Shown here piece by piece: positions 57,500-57,500 of a stretch of DNA of 57,500 bases. Source of the stretch: Mesostigma viride (Eukaryota > Streptophyta > Mesostigmatophyceae > Mesostigmatales > Mesostigmataceae); NCBI GenBank assembly GCA_009746045.1, contig RPFO01000164.1, forward strand, positions 2,909,374-2,966,873, read 5' to 3'. Within the stretch, counting starts at the first letter, position 1, and each line of letters opens with the position of its first letter. A model generated the notes under the pieces. It searched no databases and was not told the origin of the DNA. It saw only the letters and a list, made by a program, of their open reading frames with translations. The translations under genes were made by a program, and so were the position numbers.

Positions 57500-57500
57500 C

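Noticed and set aside
32501-57500. The 32-kb and 56-kb copies as the two LTRs of one large retrotransposon
   Set aside because: The copies are diverged and the sequence between them holds RECG1 exons rather than gag-pol.

Overview
This is repeat-laden eukaryotic nuclear DNA. It carries one recognisable host gene and a crowd of transposon remnants and tandem arrays. The host gene is split by many GT-AG introns, and its protein resembles the plant organellar DNA helicase RECG1. Giant repeat-filled introns, a LINE, a hAT element and many satellites suggest a streptophyte alga of the Chara type. That assignment is an inference from style, not a proven species call.

Left part (1-22 kb). A broken retroelement ORF1-like gene lies on the minus strand at 1.1-3.5 kb. 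It is followed by a chain of tandem arrays: a 9-bp unit at 5-6.3 kb, CTG repeats at 6.5 kb, an 8-bp unit at 7.2-8 kb and a very GC-rich satellite at 9.5-10.8 kb. The GC satellite reads without a stop into an unrecognised ORF (10.8-12.3 kb) broken by one homopolymer frameshift. A 2.1-kb element with long inverted ends (13.64-15.74 kb) has a related junction lacking the element near 4.16 kb. Next to it is an uninterrupted 1502-codon LINE ORF (15.8-20.3 kb, minus strand).

Middle and right part (23.7-51.4 kb). The RECG1 gene starts at 23752 in a strong initiation context, with a transit-peptide-like N-terminus. I traced 17 firm and 2-3 tentative exons to 51347, about 1,105 codons, all in compatible phase. 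They cover the wedge/OB region, Walker A, DEQQ, SAT, the second helicase lobe and the start of the C-terminal TRG region. The last few dozen codons were not found. The ~8-kb intron at 28.98-36.93 kb holds a decayed gene with a Glu-Glu-Gly repeat, two tandem copies of a ~1.5-kb element, an inverted pair of another decayed gene around a 270-bp CCGA array, and a TCAC array. Just after it, the end of one RECG1 exon with its splice donor has been tandemly amplified into seven units.

Right end (52-57.5 kb). An ATCC array, a broken zinc-finger hAT transposase gene on the minus strand, and a third, diverged copy of the ~1.5-kb element. No operon-like system, CRISPR, rRNA or tRNA gene was found. The most unusual observations are the amplified exon end with serial splice signals and the TE structures that can be dated or compared inside this window.
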